DNA from: Improbicoccus devescovinae
GTDB lineage: Bacteria > Bacillota > Clostridia > Oscillospirales > Acutalibacteraceae
DNA length: 64,000 nucleotides
Direction of reading: 5' to 3'
NCBI GenBank assembly: GCA_036245095.1
Contig: BSWA01000001.1
Location: 372,001-436,000 of the forward strand
The notes beneath the pieces were generated by a model. That model was not told where the DNA came from. It made no database searches and worked only from the letters and a program-made list of their open reading frames with translations. Shown here in pieces: positions 29,116 to 37,974 of this stretch (position 1 is its first letter; the number at the start of each line of letters is the position of its first letter). A program made the position numbers and the translations under genes.

Positions 29116-29952
29116 TTAATTCTGTATTCTTTTATTCCGTATTAAATTAAAAATATACTGTTGAGCGACTCCCGCAAATGGGCCAAAAAATGACGAGTCT
29201 TTACCAGGAAAATACATTTTCAAAGCCTTATTCATCCAGGTATCAATGGGGAAAGCGTCTAGCCGATTGAATCCATATAACAGGGTACAATTTGCGACTT
29301 TTGGTCCAACGCCCTTAATATTATACAATTCTTTTAAAGCTTTATCAATAGTAAATTTTTTAATTTCCTCAAAATTAACTTTATTATTTGAAATTTTTCT
29401 AGCAGCATCCAAGATATAATTTGCTCGGAATCCAGCTTTAAGAATTTTCAGGTCTTCCAAGGTTAAATTAGCCAATTTTTCGTAGCTAGGAAAGCTATAC
29501 TTGTTCACTACTTTATCTCCGAAACAAATACACAAATTTTGAATAATAAATTTTATGCGTTTTATATTATTATTTTGTGAAATTATAAACGAACACAAAG
29601 CCTCCCAAGGATCTTGGCGCAAAATTCTTATATTATTGCTTTTTTTCACCGCCTCAGCTATAATAGGATGAATACTCATTAAATTTTCTTTAATTTTTGT
29701 ATAATTTGTACATATATCGAAGTAATTAGACCACATTTTTATTACATCTGACCCCGAATATGTATTTTCTTTTTGAGATACATTTACTGTTAAAATGTTA
29801 TTTAAAACATCAGAATCAGCAAAATAAACCTCAGCCTCACAATTATCAACGACGCCTTCCCACTTCCCTTGATTATATGTCCATCTAAAACACTGACCGC
29901 AACTAAAAGTTTCCATCAAATCGAGATCAGGGATTAAAAGTTTAAAAATCAT
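29116..29952 (-). CDS. ogg: 8-oxoguanine DNA glycosylase (OGG1 type)
   Basis: 278 residues. Removes 8-oxoguanine from DNA. The N-terminal OGG domain has METFSCGQCFRW, typical of the family. The glycosylase domain has RQDPWEALCSFIISQNNNIKRI and the helix-hairpin-helix YNIKGVGPKVANCTLLYGF, where Lys of GPKVANC is the catalytic lysine, and DAFPIDTWMNKAL with the catalytic Asp. Length fits bacterial OGG. Second base excision enzyme in the window besides Nth. Confidence 0.92.
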   Translation of the reverse strand: MIFKLLIPDLDLMETFSCGQCFRWTYNQGKWEGVVDNCEAEVYFADSDVLNNILTVNVSQKENTYSGSDVIKMWSNYFDICTNYTKIKENLMSIHPIIAEAVKKSNNIRILRQDPWEALCSFIISQNNNIKRIKFIIQNLCICFGDKVVNKYSFPSYEKLANLTLEDLKILKAGFRANYILDAARKISNNKVNFEEIKKFTIDKALKELYNIKGVGPKVANCTLLYGFNRLDAFPIDTWMNKALKMYFPGKDSSFFGPFAGVAQQYIFNLIRNKRIQN

Positions 29953-30402
29953 AATTTATTTTCTCATCTTGAAAATTAAGTAATCTCGCAACATCCGCTG
30001 ATGCTTATTATACATATTGAAATTTAATTACAAGCATAATTTAAATATTTTCAGAAATTTTGTTTAAATTCATAAATAAAATTAAAAATATATAATATTT
30101 TTGGACCAAAGCGACAAATAAAAAACTGGGAACAAATAAATCTTTAGGCGTTGACAAAAAAAAAAAAAAAGTATAAACACTAAAATATTATATAATTAAA
30201 AAAATAAGTATTATTAGATGCATTAAGTTTATGTATATTTTTTATAAAATAAATATATAATGAATCTTATTTTTGTGCAAACATCTAAAAATAATTTATT
30301 ACTATTGTCAAACATTTATAGGCATGATATAAAAAGCGTTGGATTCCGAAATATATGGCTCGGTGGCAAACTTTGCAAAATTTTCAACAAAGGAGTGGTT
30401 TT
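29953..30402. other. Intergenic region with a possible promoter
   Basis: 450 bp, extremely AT-rich, between divergent ogg and the dipeptidase gene. It contains a perfect TTGACA at 30151-30156 followed after 15 bases (a pure A-tract) by TATAAA at 30172-30177; the spacing is short, so the promoter is only possible. The ribosome site AGGAG of the next gene is at 30391. Nothing else found. Confidence 0.4.
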
Positions 30403-31212
30403 GTGCGGCGATTGAACAGAAAATTTTTAAAATATGTTTTAAATTTTTTGTGTTTATTTGTTTTTTTATGTTCTTCAACTTTTTCAATGAGACCTGCTCC
30501 AACGGAGTCCGCAGTGGATCTGATGAAGAAGCCTTCTGATTTTGTGGATGTATCAAAACTGGACCCATCTATACAAGTCGATTTGCAGTATTTCGGAGAA
30601 GCTAACTTTGTAGGGCGCAAAATAAATGGTTATGAGGCAAACAAAGCCTTCCTTCAACAAGGCGCTGCGAAGGCGCTGATCGCTGCTAACAAAATATTAG
30701 AAAAACAAGGGCTTGGCATCGTGGTTTATGATGCCTATAGGCCGCGACGCGCGGTTGATGAATTTGTAACGTGGGCAAAAGATCCGTTCGATACCAAAAC
30801 TAAGAAAGAATTTTATCCTGATTTTGATAAAATGCAATTGCTTGGTGTCTACATTTCTGGGATTTCGCGGCATGCAACCGGAAGGGCTGTCGATGTGTTT
30901 TTGTATGATTTGTGTGATGAAAATAAAAAAGTTGTTGATATGGGCTGTCGTTTCGATTTTTTTGGGGAAAGGTCTTCGCACGATGCAAAAGGCTTAACTG
31001 AAGAACAAACTGAATCTAGAAATAAATTAAAAACTGCTATGGAATCTTCTGGATTTAAGTCGTATGATAAAGAATTTTGGCACTATGAGTTCCCAAAAAC
31101 TAATACAGATCCTGATGTGTTTTATGATTTCGTCATATGTGAGGAAGAAATTCAAATGCCCGAGCTGAGTTCCATAATTAAAACAGAAATTCAGGGCCAG
31201 GTAATTTATTGA
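30403..31212 (+). CDS. D-alanyl-D-alanine dipeptidase (VanX/DdpX family, M15D)
   Basis: 269 residues from GTG 30403, seven bases after AGGAG; an upstream ATG at 30355 in frame lacks a site. Residues about 5-28 are a hydrophobic export signal, perhaps a lipoprotein one because Cys follows VFL. The domain has the family signatures: VYDAYRPRRAVDEF, the zinc ligands in SRHATGRAVDV (SxHxxGxAxD) and the catalytic EFWHYEF (ExxH). VanX cuts D-Ala-D-Ala; in organisms without vanA/vanH next to it, as here, a role in peptidoglycan turnover is more likely than vancomycin resistance. Confidence 0.88.
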   Translation: MRRLNRKFLKYVLNFLCLFVFLCSSTFSMRPAPTESAVDLMKKPSDFVDVSKLDPSIQVDLQYFGEANFVGRKINGYEANKAFLQQGAAKALIAANKILEKQGLGIVVYDAYRPRRAVDEFVTWAKDPFDTKTKKEFYPDFDKMQLLGVYISGISRHATGRAVDVFLYDLCDENKKVVDMGCRFDFFGERSSHDAKGLTEEQTESRNKLKTAMESSGFKSYDKEFWHYEFPKTNTDPDVFYDFVICEEEIQMPELSSIIKTEIQGQVIY

Positions 31213-31241
31213 AACAGTAGGTCGTGGAAATTTAAAGTGAG

Positions 31242-32210
31242 GTGATTAATTTACCAAAAGTTATATTTATGGGTACTCCTGGTTTTGCGGTGGCTTCTTT
31301 GGCTAGTTTGATAAATTCGAATTTTGATATTGAATTAGTAGTAACTCAGCCTGATAAATTTTTTGGCAGAAATAAACAAATTCATGCTCCTGAGGTTAAA
31401 ATTTTTGGTGAGAAATACGGTTTAAAAATTTTTCAACCTGATAGTCTTAAAAACCCGGAAGTTTATGAGTGCTTTAAAAAAATTAATCCAGATTTTATAA
31501 TAGTAGCAGCATATGGGAAAATTTTGCCAGAAGCTATATTAAATACTGCGAAAATTGCATGCATAAACGTTCATGGCTCGCTGCTTCCTAAATGGCGAGG
31601 ACCCGCTCCAGTACAGTATAGTATATTAAATGGCGATGAAAAAACTGGCGTGACTATTATGCTTATGGACTCGGGGTTGGACACTGGGGATATTTTGAGT
31701 CAAGAAGAAATTTTAATAAATCATGATGATACAACTGGGTCTTTGATGGTTAAAATAGCAAATTTAGGGGCTAAACTTTTGGTTGAAACGTTAGTGAAAA
31801 TACAAAAAAAGGAAGACTTAGATAATTTTAGAATAAAACAAGATGATTATTTAGCTACTTTTACTAAAATTGTAAAAAAAGAAAACGCTAAAATAAATTG
31901 GTGGGAGTCTTCAAAAGTAATTCATAATCTTGTGAGAAGTATGAATCCTTGGCCAATTGCTTTTACTCAGTTGAGTTGTATTATAGATTTTAGATATTTA
32001 GGCGAACATGATAGTATTTTGAAAATTTATAATACAAAATTGTTAAATTCTAATAAAAAATACGATTCCCCTGGGACAATAGTAAATACAAATCCTGTAA
32101 TAGTTACTTGTCGTTATGGAGAATTAGAATTATTAGACGTTCAAGTTGCGAGTCGTAAGCGGATGTCGGCTGTGGATTGTATAAGGGGTTATAAAATTCA
32201 AATATACTAA
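31242..32210 (+). CDS. fmt: Methionyl-tRNA formyltransferase
   Basis: 322 residues. Transfers formyl from 10-formyltetrahydrofolate to Met-tRNA for initiation. KVIFMGTPGFAVASL at the start, the catalytic INVHGSLLPKWRGPAPVQYSI with Asn, His, and the later Asp in MLMDSGLDTGDIL, and the C-terminal domain with LLDVQVASRKRMSAVDCIRGY. The start codon is unclear: GTG 31242 lies on AGGTGA, which may itself be the ribosome site. It does not stand with def, priA or rsmB as it often does. Confidence 0.95.
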   Translation: MINLPKVIFMGTPGFAVASLASLINSNFDIELVVTQPDKFFGRNKQIHAPEVKIFGEKYGLKIFQPDSLKNPEVYECFKKINPDFIIVAAYGKILPEAILNTAKIACINVHGSLLPKWRGPAPVQYSILNGDEKTGVTIMLMDSGLDTGDILSQEEILINHDDTTGSLMVKIANLGAKLLVETLVKIQKKEDLDNFRIKQDDYLATFTKIVKKENAKINWWESSKVIHNLVRSMNPWPIAFTQLSCIIDFRYLGEHDSILKIYNTKLLNSNKKYDSPGTIVNTNPVIVTCRYGELELLDVQVASRKRMSAVDCIRGYKIQIY

Positions 32211-32234
32211 AATAATATAAAATATCTAAAAATT

Positions 32235-32885
32235 TTAGCTATTTTTACTAGTATTTAAATTACTTAAAATACGAATTATCTCGGAAATATTTTTAATTCC
32301 TAAAATATGAACTTGTTTGTTTTGGTTATTATGATTTGTTGAAACTATACAATATTCAAAGCCTAATAAAATTATTTCTGTGACACGTTCACAAAATCTT
32401 GATACTGATCTTATTTCGCCGGAAAGACCTAGTTCGCCGAAAGCTACTAAATTATGTGGGATTATTATGTCTTTTAATGCAGATATTAATGCAATTGCTA
32501 TTGACAAATCAGAAGCTCTCTCTGCAAGCTTTAATCCGCCAACGATGTTTATATATACGTCCATGTTTGAATAATATAAGTTAGTATATTTTTCTAGAAC
32601 TGCTAAAATTAAACAAAGCCGATTGTAATCAAATCCATTAGCGACTCGTCTAGGATTTCCAAAATGTGTTTTCGTGACTAAAGCTTGAACTTCTGTGAGA
32701 ATCGGCCGAGAACCCTCTATCACACATGTTATACATGTGCCACAAATATTCATAGTCCTGTCTGATAATAGCATAGAAGACGGATTTTGAATTTCTTTAA
32801 GCCCAGAATCCGTCATTTTAAATACACAAATCTCATTTGTGGAACCGTATCTGTTTTTTATTGATCTTAAAATTCTATAAGGCAA
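32235..32885 (-). CDS. radA: RadA C-terminal half (KNRFG motif and Lon-like domain), separate gene
   Basis: 216 residues that match only the second half of RadA/Sms, the DNA-branch-migration ATPase of recombination. It begins at PYRILRSIKNRYGSTNEICVF, the RadA-specific KNRFG motif, and continues into the Lon-protease-like (LonC) domain (VGGLKLAERASDLSIAIAL, AFGELGLSGEIRSVS). The zinc finger and Walker motifs are missing; they lie 29.4 kb away at 62302-63027 on the same strand. The fragment has its own TTG start with AGGGAG at eight bases and an in-frame stop just upstream, so it can be translated alone. Whether the halves work together is unknown. Confidence 0.9.
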   Translation of the reverse strand: MPYRILRSIKNRYGSTNEICVFKMTDSGLKEIQNPSSMLLSDRTMNICGTCITCVIEGSRPILTEVQALVTKTHFGNPRRVANGFDYNRLCLILAVLEKYTNLYYSNMDVYINIVGGLKLAERASDLSIAIALISALKDIIIPHNLVAFGELGLSGEIRSVSRFCERVTEIILLGFEYCIVSTNHNNQNKQVHILGIKNISEIIRILSNLNTSKNS

Positions 32886-32920
32886 AATTTATGCTCCCTG
32901 AAAATTTTAATTCAAATTTA

Positions 32921-33958
32921 TTAGGAACTTGGTGAAATCGTAGACATCGAAGAGGCAACTAAATCAAACGTATATTCAGAAACCAAACTTCCGTCTTTAG
33001 CGACTTTTGTATTAGTTTTTTTAAATCCCTGAGATTCAAATAAACGCGCCGTTTCGTCATCATCGTTTGTTAAATTTACATAAACTTCTTTGAGATTAGC
33101 AGTCTCTGTTTGGCGCAATTGAACCAATATCGCGGTGAGAATGTCTACACTTACGGCTGCAACGCCCATTTTTTCTTTTTTGTTTTTTTTGGTGTTTTCC
33201 ACAATTAAATTCAACCGTGCGCGTGTAGCGTCTGCCAATGTTGCCGGCTGCTGTGGAATTCTTTTTACGGATTCTACATCCAATGGAGATCTAAATGGGC
33301 TTAACATTTCTAATAAGTCTTTCCCGGGTGTTGTGGCATCAAGTGCTGGGGCGTCTGGATTGTCTTTGGTAAAATCACAAAGTGTTAGTACGCCTGTTGG
33401 TGTGCTCTGTTGGCCAGTTAATATAAAAAATGCTAGCGCTTTTCTTTGTTGCATTTGATATAAATATAAATCAAATTCGCGCTGCTGTAATGCGATCGAG
33501 TCTAGTGTCCCTGTGTGAATTTTCTTTTCTATTGATGCATTAGATTGTCCGCGGCCGTTTATCTCGTTGTAAACTTTTTTGGCTTCTACTGATGGCGGCA
33601 TCGGTTTTAGGCTGATTGCTTCTCGGGTTGCATCAGCATCTCGTGTTAAATCGGCTTCAAATAAAACCGGGAATTTAACGCCTAGAATTTTCATCAAATC
33701 TCGAGTCGCGATGTCAGTCGATGCTTTCCAGTTTTTGCCTAATGGATGAACCGCAGGAGCCACTTCTTCGTCATCATCCTCGATTTCTTCGTCATCTTCT
33801 GCAACATCGTCTTCGTCCTCTTCCTCGTAATCGGAATCTTCTTCTTCTGAATATTCCTGGTCTGATGTTTTTTTGTTGTATGCGAAAGTAGCCATGTTTG
33901 GTACCAAAGAATTAATAGTCAAAGCTACTAATCCTGCTGAGATGAATTTCTTTAACAT
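32921..33958 (-). CDS. Exported protein with acidic linker and GNAT-like domain
   Basis: 345 residues. Residues 1-27 are a signal peptide (MLKKFISAGLVALTINSL, cleavage perhaps after TFA). Residues 35-67 are almost pure Asp/Glu. The C-terminal part resembles a GNAT acyltransferase: ALAFFILTGQQSTPTGVLTL like strands 2-3, KKNKKEKMGVAAVSVDIL in the place of the acyl-CoA binding loop, and VNLTNDDDETARLFESQGFKK, the typical ending (N...A..L(Y/F)E..GF). The CoA loop is imperfect. GNAT enzymes need acetyl-CoA, which is inside cells, so export hints at action in a host cell; this is inference. I do not recognise a named family. Confidence 0.68.
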   Translation of the reverse strand: MLKKFISAGLVALTINSLVPNMATFAYNKKTSDQEYSEEEDSDYEEEDEDDVAEDDEEIEDDDEEVAPAVHPLGKNWKASTDIATRDLMKILGVKFPVLFEADLTRDADATREAISLKPMPPSVEAKKVYNEINGRGQSNASIEKKIHTGTLDSIALQQREFDLYLYQMQQRKALAFFILTGQQSTPTGVLTLCDFTKDNPDAPALDATTPGKDLLEMLSPFRSPLDVESVKRIPQQPATLADATRARLNLIVENTKKNKKEKMGVAAVSVDILTAILVQLRQTETANLKEVYVNLTNDDDETARLFESQGFKKTNTKVAKDGSLVSEYTFDLVASSMSTISPSS

Positions 33959-34007
33959 AAAAAATCACTCCTTTTAATCAATTTCCCCATAAAAATCCAA
34001 CAGGTAC

Positions 34008-34036
34008 ATGTTAACTTATTGTATAATAAATGTCAA
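34008..34036 (-). promoter_or_regulatory. Probable sigma-A promoter of the GNAT-like exported protein
   Basis: Minus strand TTGACA (34031-34036), 17-bp spacer, TAACAT (34008-34013), about 50 bp upstream of the start codon. Confidence 0.5.
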
Positions 34037-34139
34037 CGTTTTTTTAAAAAAAAATACATATTTATTGTGAACAAAAAAATACTTATTTCTTTTAAAAAAC
34101 ATATAAATTTACTAAATATTAAATTAATTATATGTTGAT

Positions 34140-35372
34140 TTACGGTGTGTTGAATGTCAAGATTTTTTTTAAAAAAAAATCTATGTTATTATTAACAAAA
34201 AAAGTACTTATTCTTAGGAAATTTTCTCCACATTCACCAAATCCTGAGCCCGGCGTTGTAATTATTCCGGTTTTTTGTAAAAAAAGATCAAATAAATCCC
34301 ATGAATTTTTGTTTAAATTTGTGTATTTAAACCAGATGTATGGAGAATTTTTTCCGCCAAAAAATGTTATGTCATTTTTGCTAAAAATATCTAAAATTAA
34401 ATCAGAATTTTGTTTATAAGTGTTCAAAAAGTTTTCAGTTTCTATGAGACCGTCGTCGCTAAGTGCGGCCTCTGCGGCTCGTTGGACTATATAACAGGTG
34501 CCGTTATATTTGGTGCTTTGCCGACGAGTCCAAAAATCTAGTAATTTAATATTTTCAAATTTTAGCTCGTTGGGAATTATTACGTACGAACAGCGCATAC
34601 CGGTAAAACCTGCATTTTTCGAAAAAGATCTGAACTCAATTGCACATTTTTTGCTATTTTCAATTTCGAAAATACTATGCGGAATATTATCATCGCGAAT
34701 ATATGCCTCGTAGGCGGAATCGTACAAAATAATTGAATTTTGCTCAAGAGCATAGTCTACCCAGGCTTTGAGCTGATCTCGCGAGTACGCCGCGCCTGTA
34801 GGATTGTTCGGCGAACATATATATATTATGTCTGCTTTTTTATCGGAAGGCATTGGGAGGAAATTGTTTTTTTCTGTTGAATTTGCATAAATTATTTGCG
34901 AGTTTCGCATGATATTTGAGTCAATATATACAGGATATACCGGATTCGGGATTAGGCAAATATTATCTTGGGCAAATAAATCAAGTATATTACATATGTC
35001 TGTTTTTGATCCGTCGCCGATAAATACCTCATTTTTGTCTATTTCGACTGGAATTCCTTTATTAATTTGTAATAATTTATTTCTTATTTTTTCCCCTCTT
35101 TTTAGATAGTTTTCACAAATTTTGGATTTTAAAAAATCGTATCCGGAGCTCGGGCCATAGCCTTTGAAATTTCTTGGATCTCCCATTTCTGTGCAGGCTT
35201 TTTTGCTTGCTTCGACCGATGCCTGACATATAGGTAAAACTACGTCGCCTATGCCTAAATTTAATAATGGAACTTCAGGATTGGCTTTTTTGAATTTTTG
35301 AACTTTGTGCTTAATTTCGTCAAATAAATATTTTTGACTCAAATTTAAAAAATTTTTGTTTATTTTTAACAT
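34140..35372 (-). CDS. dapL: LL-diaminopimelate aminotransferase
   Basis: 410 residues, family length. DapL converts tetrahydrodipicolinate directly into LL-diaminopimelate, a one-step route to lysine and the peptidoglycan cross-link residue. Class I/II PLP fold: NLGIGDVVLPICQASVEA, the GYGPSSGYDFLK substrate loop, YICSPNNPTGAAYSRDQL, ILYDSAYEAYI, and FRSFSKNAGFTGMRCSY with the PLP lysine, the family's signature. The last codons run into a very A/T-rich stretch; the final residues (KKILTFNTP) may be extended by drift. 20 bp downstream of pyrG. Confidence 0.94.
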   Translation of the reverse strand: MLKINKNFLNLSQKYLFDEIKHKVQKFKKANPEVPLLNLGIGDVVLPICQASVEASKKACTEMGDPRNFKGYGPSSGYDFLKSKICENYLKRGEKIRNKLLQINKGIPVEIDKNEVFIGDGSKTDICNILDLFAQDNICLIPNPVYPVYIDSNIMRNSQIIYANSTEKNNFLPMPSDKKADIIYICSPNNPTGAAYSRDQLKAWVDYALEQNSIILYDSAYEAYIRDDNIPHSIFEIENSKKCAIEFRSFSKNAGFTGMRCSYVIIPNELKFENIKLLDFWTRRQSTKYNGTCYIVQRAAEAALSDDGLIETENFLNTYKQNSDLILDIFSKNDITFFGGKNSPYIWFKYTNLNKNSWDLFDLFLQKTGIITTPGSGFGECGENFLRISTFFVNNNIDFFLKKILTFNTP

Positions 35373-35392
35373 ATTATAGCCTCTTTGATATA

Positions 35393-36991
35393 TTAAATTT
35401 GTGCACTTGAAATCTTGACAAATTCTTTAAAAAGTGGATGCGCATTATTCGGGCGGCTTTTAAACTCGGGATGAAACTGGACTCCTACGAAAAATTTGTG
35501 ATCTTTTATTTCAATAGCTTCTACTAGGTCTTCATTAGGATAAATGCCTGAAATTATCATATTATTTTGTTCAATTTGCTCGCGGTAAAAATTATTAAAT
35601 TCATATCTGTGTCTGTGGCGTTCCGAAATTTCAAGAATTCCGTAAGATCTGTGCATAATAGTACCTTCTTTGATTGAACATGTGTATGCCCCAAGTCGCA
35701 TAGTACCGCCTTTTTGTGAAATTCTTAGTTGATTTTCCATAATATCTATGATTTTATTTTGTGAATTTTGGTCAAATTCACTAGAATTAGCATCAGATAA
35801 ATTTAAAACATTTCTAGCAAATTCTATAACTGCAATTTGCATACCTAAACATATTCCGAAATACGGGATATTATTAATCCTAGCATATTTTGCAGCGCGA
35901 ATCATGCCTTCAATTCCGCGATTCCCGAAGCCTCCTGGGACTAAAATTCCGTGGCAATTTGAAAGAAAATTTTCGTCTGATTCTGAATTTACTAAATTTT
36001 CAGAGTCTACAAATTTAATATTAATTATTATATTTAAACTCATAGCTGCGTGTTTTAAAGCCTCAACAATAGACAAATACGCATCATTTAATTTTACGTA
36101 TTTGCCTATTATAGCTATTTTTACTTCTTTTAAACCAAGATTTTTGTTAATATTTAACATATTTTCCCAGTCTGACATATTTATATTTCTACAATTTAAA
36201 TCTAATTCACGAACTACTATATCCGAAAATTGTGCTTTTTCAAGCATTAACGGCGCATAATACAAAGAATCTAAAGTAATATTTTCAATTACACAATCAG
36301 GCTTGACATTGCAAAATAAAGCAATTTTATCTCGCAAAGACTTGCCGATGCTGGTGTGACTTCTGGCTATTATTATACTCGGATTTATTCCCATAGATCG
36401 CAATTCTTTGACCGAATGTTGCGTGGGTTTTGATTTGTATTCTCCAGAAACAAACGGTACGAGAGTAACATGTATAAATAAACAGTTTTTATATCCTATT
36501 TCTGTTGAAATTTGCCTAATAGCTTCCAAAAACGGCTGAATTTCTATATCGCCTACGGTTCCGCCTACTTCGGTTATAACGACGTCGGCATTAGTTCTTT
36601 TTGATACATAATATACAAATTTTTTTATTTCATTCGTAACATGTGGTATAACTTGCACAGTATGGCCTAAATACTCACCGCGACGCTCTTTTTGTAAAAT
36701 TTCCCAGTAGACTTTTCCGGCGGTTAAATTAGAATATTTGCTTAAATTTTCATCAATAAATCGCTCATAATGGCCGATGTCTAAGTCAGTTTCGGCGCCA
36801 TCTTCAGTAACAAAAACCTCGCCATGCTGATACGGACTCATAGTCCCAGGATCTACGTTCATATATGGATCCATTTTTTGGGCTGTAATTTTTAAGCCTC
36901 TATGTTTTAACAGGCATCCCAATGTGGCAGCAGTTATGCCCTTGCCTAGGCCCGATACTACTCCGCCAGTGACAAAAACAAATTTACTCAT
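35393..36991 (-). CDS. pyrG: CTP synthase
   Basis: 532 residues, full length. Makes CTP from UTP, ATP and glutamine. N-terminal synthase domain: KFVFVTGGVVSGLGKGITAA with the P-loop, and KMDPYMNVDPGTMSPYQHGEVFV. Glutaminase domain: ILVPGGFGNRG, YFGICLGMQIAV with catalytic Cys, and VQFHPEFKSRP with catalytic His. All active residues intact. ATG with AGG-type site at 36999. Next to dapL, in probable operon. Confidence 0.97.
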   Translation of the reverse strand: MSKFVFVTGGVVSGLGKGITAATLGCLLKHRGLKITAQKMDPYMNVDPGTMSPYQHGEVFVTEDGAETDLDIGHYERFIDENLSKYSNLTAGKVYWEILQKERRGEYLGHTVQVIPHVTNEIKKFVYYVSKRTNADVVITEVGGTVGDIEIQPFLEAIRQISTEIGYKNCLFIHVTLVPFVSGEYKSKPTQHSVKELRSMGINPSIIIARSHTSIGKSLRDKIALFCNVKPDCVIENITLDSLYYAPLMLEKAQFSDIVVRELDLNCRNINMSDWENMLNINKNLGLKEVKIAIIGKYVKLNDAYLSIVEALKHAAMSLNIIINIKFVDSENLVNSESDENFLSNCHGILVPGGFGNRGIEGMIRAAKYARINNIPYFGICLGMQIAVIEFARNVLNLSDANSSEFDQNSQNKIIDIMENQLRISQKGGTMRLGAYTCSIKEGTIMHRSYGILEISERHRHRYEFNNFYREQIEQNNMIISGIYPNEDLVEAIEIKDHKFFVGVQFHPEFKSRPNNAHPLFKEFVKISSAQI

Positions 36992-37132
36992 TAAACCTCC
37001 AAAATTAGTTAAATTTTTAATTTTTAATAATTAAAAAAATCTTCAAAAGCTGTGCAAAATAAATATTAATAACATGTTATGTTCATGATGTTTTGTGCAA
37101 AGTTACCAAAAAAATTAATTTTTAATAATTTT

Positions 37133-37423
37133 TTAATTATTAGAAACATTGTCCGCAAAATACTGCGCAAAATGAGTACTAACAACATGTACTATGCCTT
37201 CTACGGCTTCTTGTTCATCTATGCCCTCGGCTATAATGCTGATATTTCCGCCTTTTACTACGCCTAAAGACAAAACACCCAGTAAACTTTTGGCGTTTAC
37301 TCTTTTGTCGTTGTATTGAATCCAAATTGTAGATTTATATTCGTTTGCTTTCTGTGTAAAAAAAGTCGCAGGTCTTGCGTATAAACCTGTTTCATTTTCG
37401 ACAACTACATCTTTTGTTATCAT
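37133..37423 (-). CDS. Crh-like HPr family protein with Tyr in place of the active His15
   Basis: 96 residues from ATG 37423, eight bases after AGGAG. HPr carries phosphate in the sugar PTS on His15 and signals carbon status by Ser46 phosphorylation. Here residue 15 is Tyr in ETGLYARPATFF, where HPr has GLHARPA, so the PTS phosphate cannot be taken up. Ser46 is kept in RVNAKSLLGVLSLGV. This is the pattern of Crh in Bacillus (Gln15, Ser46), which acts with CcpA. So a regulatory Crh-like role is likely. No PTS genes or hprK are near. Confidence 0.88.
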   Translation of the reverse strand: MITKDVVVENETGLYARPATFFTQKANEYKSTIWIQYNDKRVNAKSLLGVLSLGVVKGGNISIIAEGIDEQEAVEGIVHVVSTHFAQYFADNVSNN

Positions 37424-37543
37424 AAAACACACTCCTCTTGCATATAAATAACACTTTGGTGTCTCATAAAAAATAATACATTTTTAAAATTATAAGTCAA
37501 TATTTTTTGTTATTTTGACTATAAAAAAAAATAAAATCATGAA

Positions 37544-37570
37544 ACTTATGAGCATATTTATCATATTATA
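37544..37570 (+). promoter_or_regulatory. Possible sigma-K promoter of the Cys-rich protein
   Basis: AC at 37544-37545, 16-bp spacer, CATATTATA at 37562-37570, which matches the late mother-cell consensus AC-N16-CATANNNTA exactly. The start codon is 52 bp further on. Match by chance is possible in such AT-rich DNA. Confidence 0.45.
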
Positions 37571-37575
37571 CCTAT

Positions 37576-37591
37576 GTGACCAGCAGGTCAC
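37576..37591. promoter_or_regulatory. Perfect 16-bp palindrome in the leader of the Cys-rich gene
   Basis: GTGACC-AGCA-GGTCAC. It lies just downstream of the possible promoter, near the start of the transcript, so it may be an operator or a 5' hairpin. It is GC-rich against an AT background. Confidence 0.55.
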
Positions 37592-37621
37592 GGACATAAA
37601 AATACAAAGGATTGATATAAA

Positions 37622-37885
37622 ATGAGTTGTTCATGTAATTCATGCTCCTCAACAACAGCATCATGCCCGACATCTATAAGTGGCTATTATACCCAGAATA
37701 TCCCAGTGACGTTGGCATATACAATTACCCCAGTTAACACAGGTTCAAGTTATTGGCCTTATGGCGGCAGCTATGATTATTCCCCATCATTTAGCTTTGG
37801 ATCATCAGGCGCCTCTACTTTAGAAGCTGCTCTCGCGAGCATCCCAACAAGAACACATTCTTCATGTTGTTCGTGCTATGATTAA
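37622..37885 (+). CDS. Small Cys-rich protein, perhaps a spore coat component
   Basis: 87 residues, ATG with AAAGGA upstream. Cysteines cluster at both ends (MSCSCNSCSS and SSCCSCYD) around a middle rich in Ser, Gly, Tyr and Trp with PYGGSYDYSPSFSFGSSG. No signal peptide or membrane segment. Composition and the possible sigma-K promoter suggest a cross-linked coat or crust protein; a metal-binding or modified peptide is an alternative, but no modification enzymes lie near. It ends before a bidirectional hairpin terminator. Confidence 0.7.
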   Translation: MSCSCNSCSSTTASCPTSISGYYTQNIPVTLAYTITPVNTGSSYWPYGGSYDYSPSFSFGSSGASTLEAALASIPTRTHSSCCSCYD

Positions 37886-37917
37886 TTTTAGTTTTTAACA
37901 AATTAAAATTTTACGAT

Positions 37918-37956
37918 AAACTCTCTATTAAATTTAAATTAAATTTTAGAGAGTTT
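37918..37956. terminator. Bidirectional terminator
   Basis: AAACTCTCTA...TAGAGAGTTTTT hairpin with an AT-rich upper stem, between the Cys-rich gene and the convergent Asn-rich gene. Confidence 0.8.
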
Positions 37957-37974
37957 TTCAAATATATTATTTTT

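Noticed and set aside
30403..31212. Vancomycin resistance gene vanX
   Set aside because: The domain fits, but there is no vanA ligase, vanH or vanRS nearby; such dipeptidases are common in cell-wall turnover.
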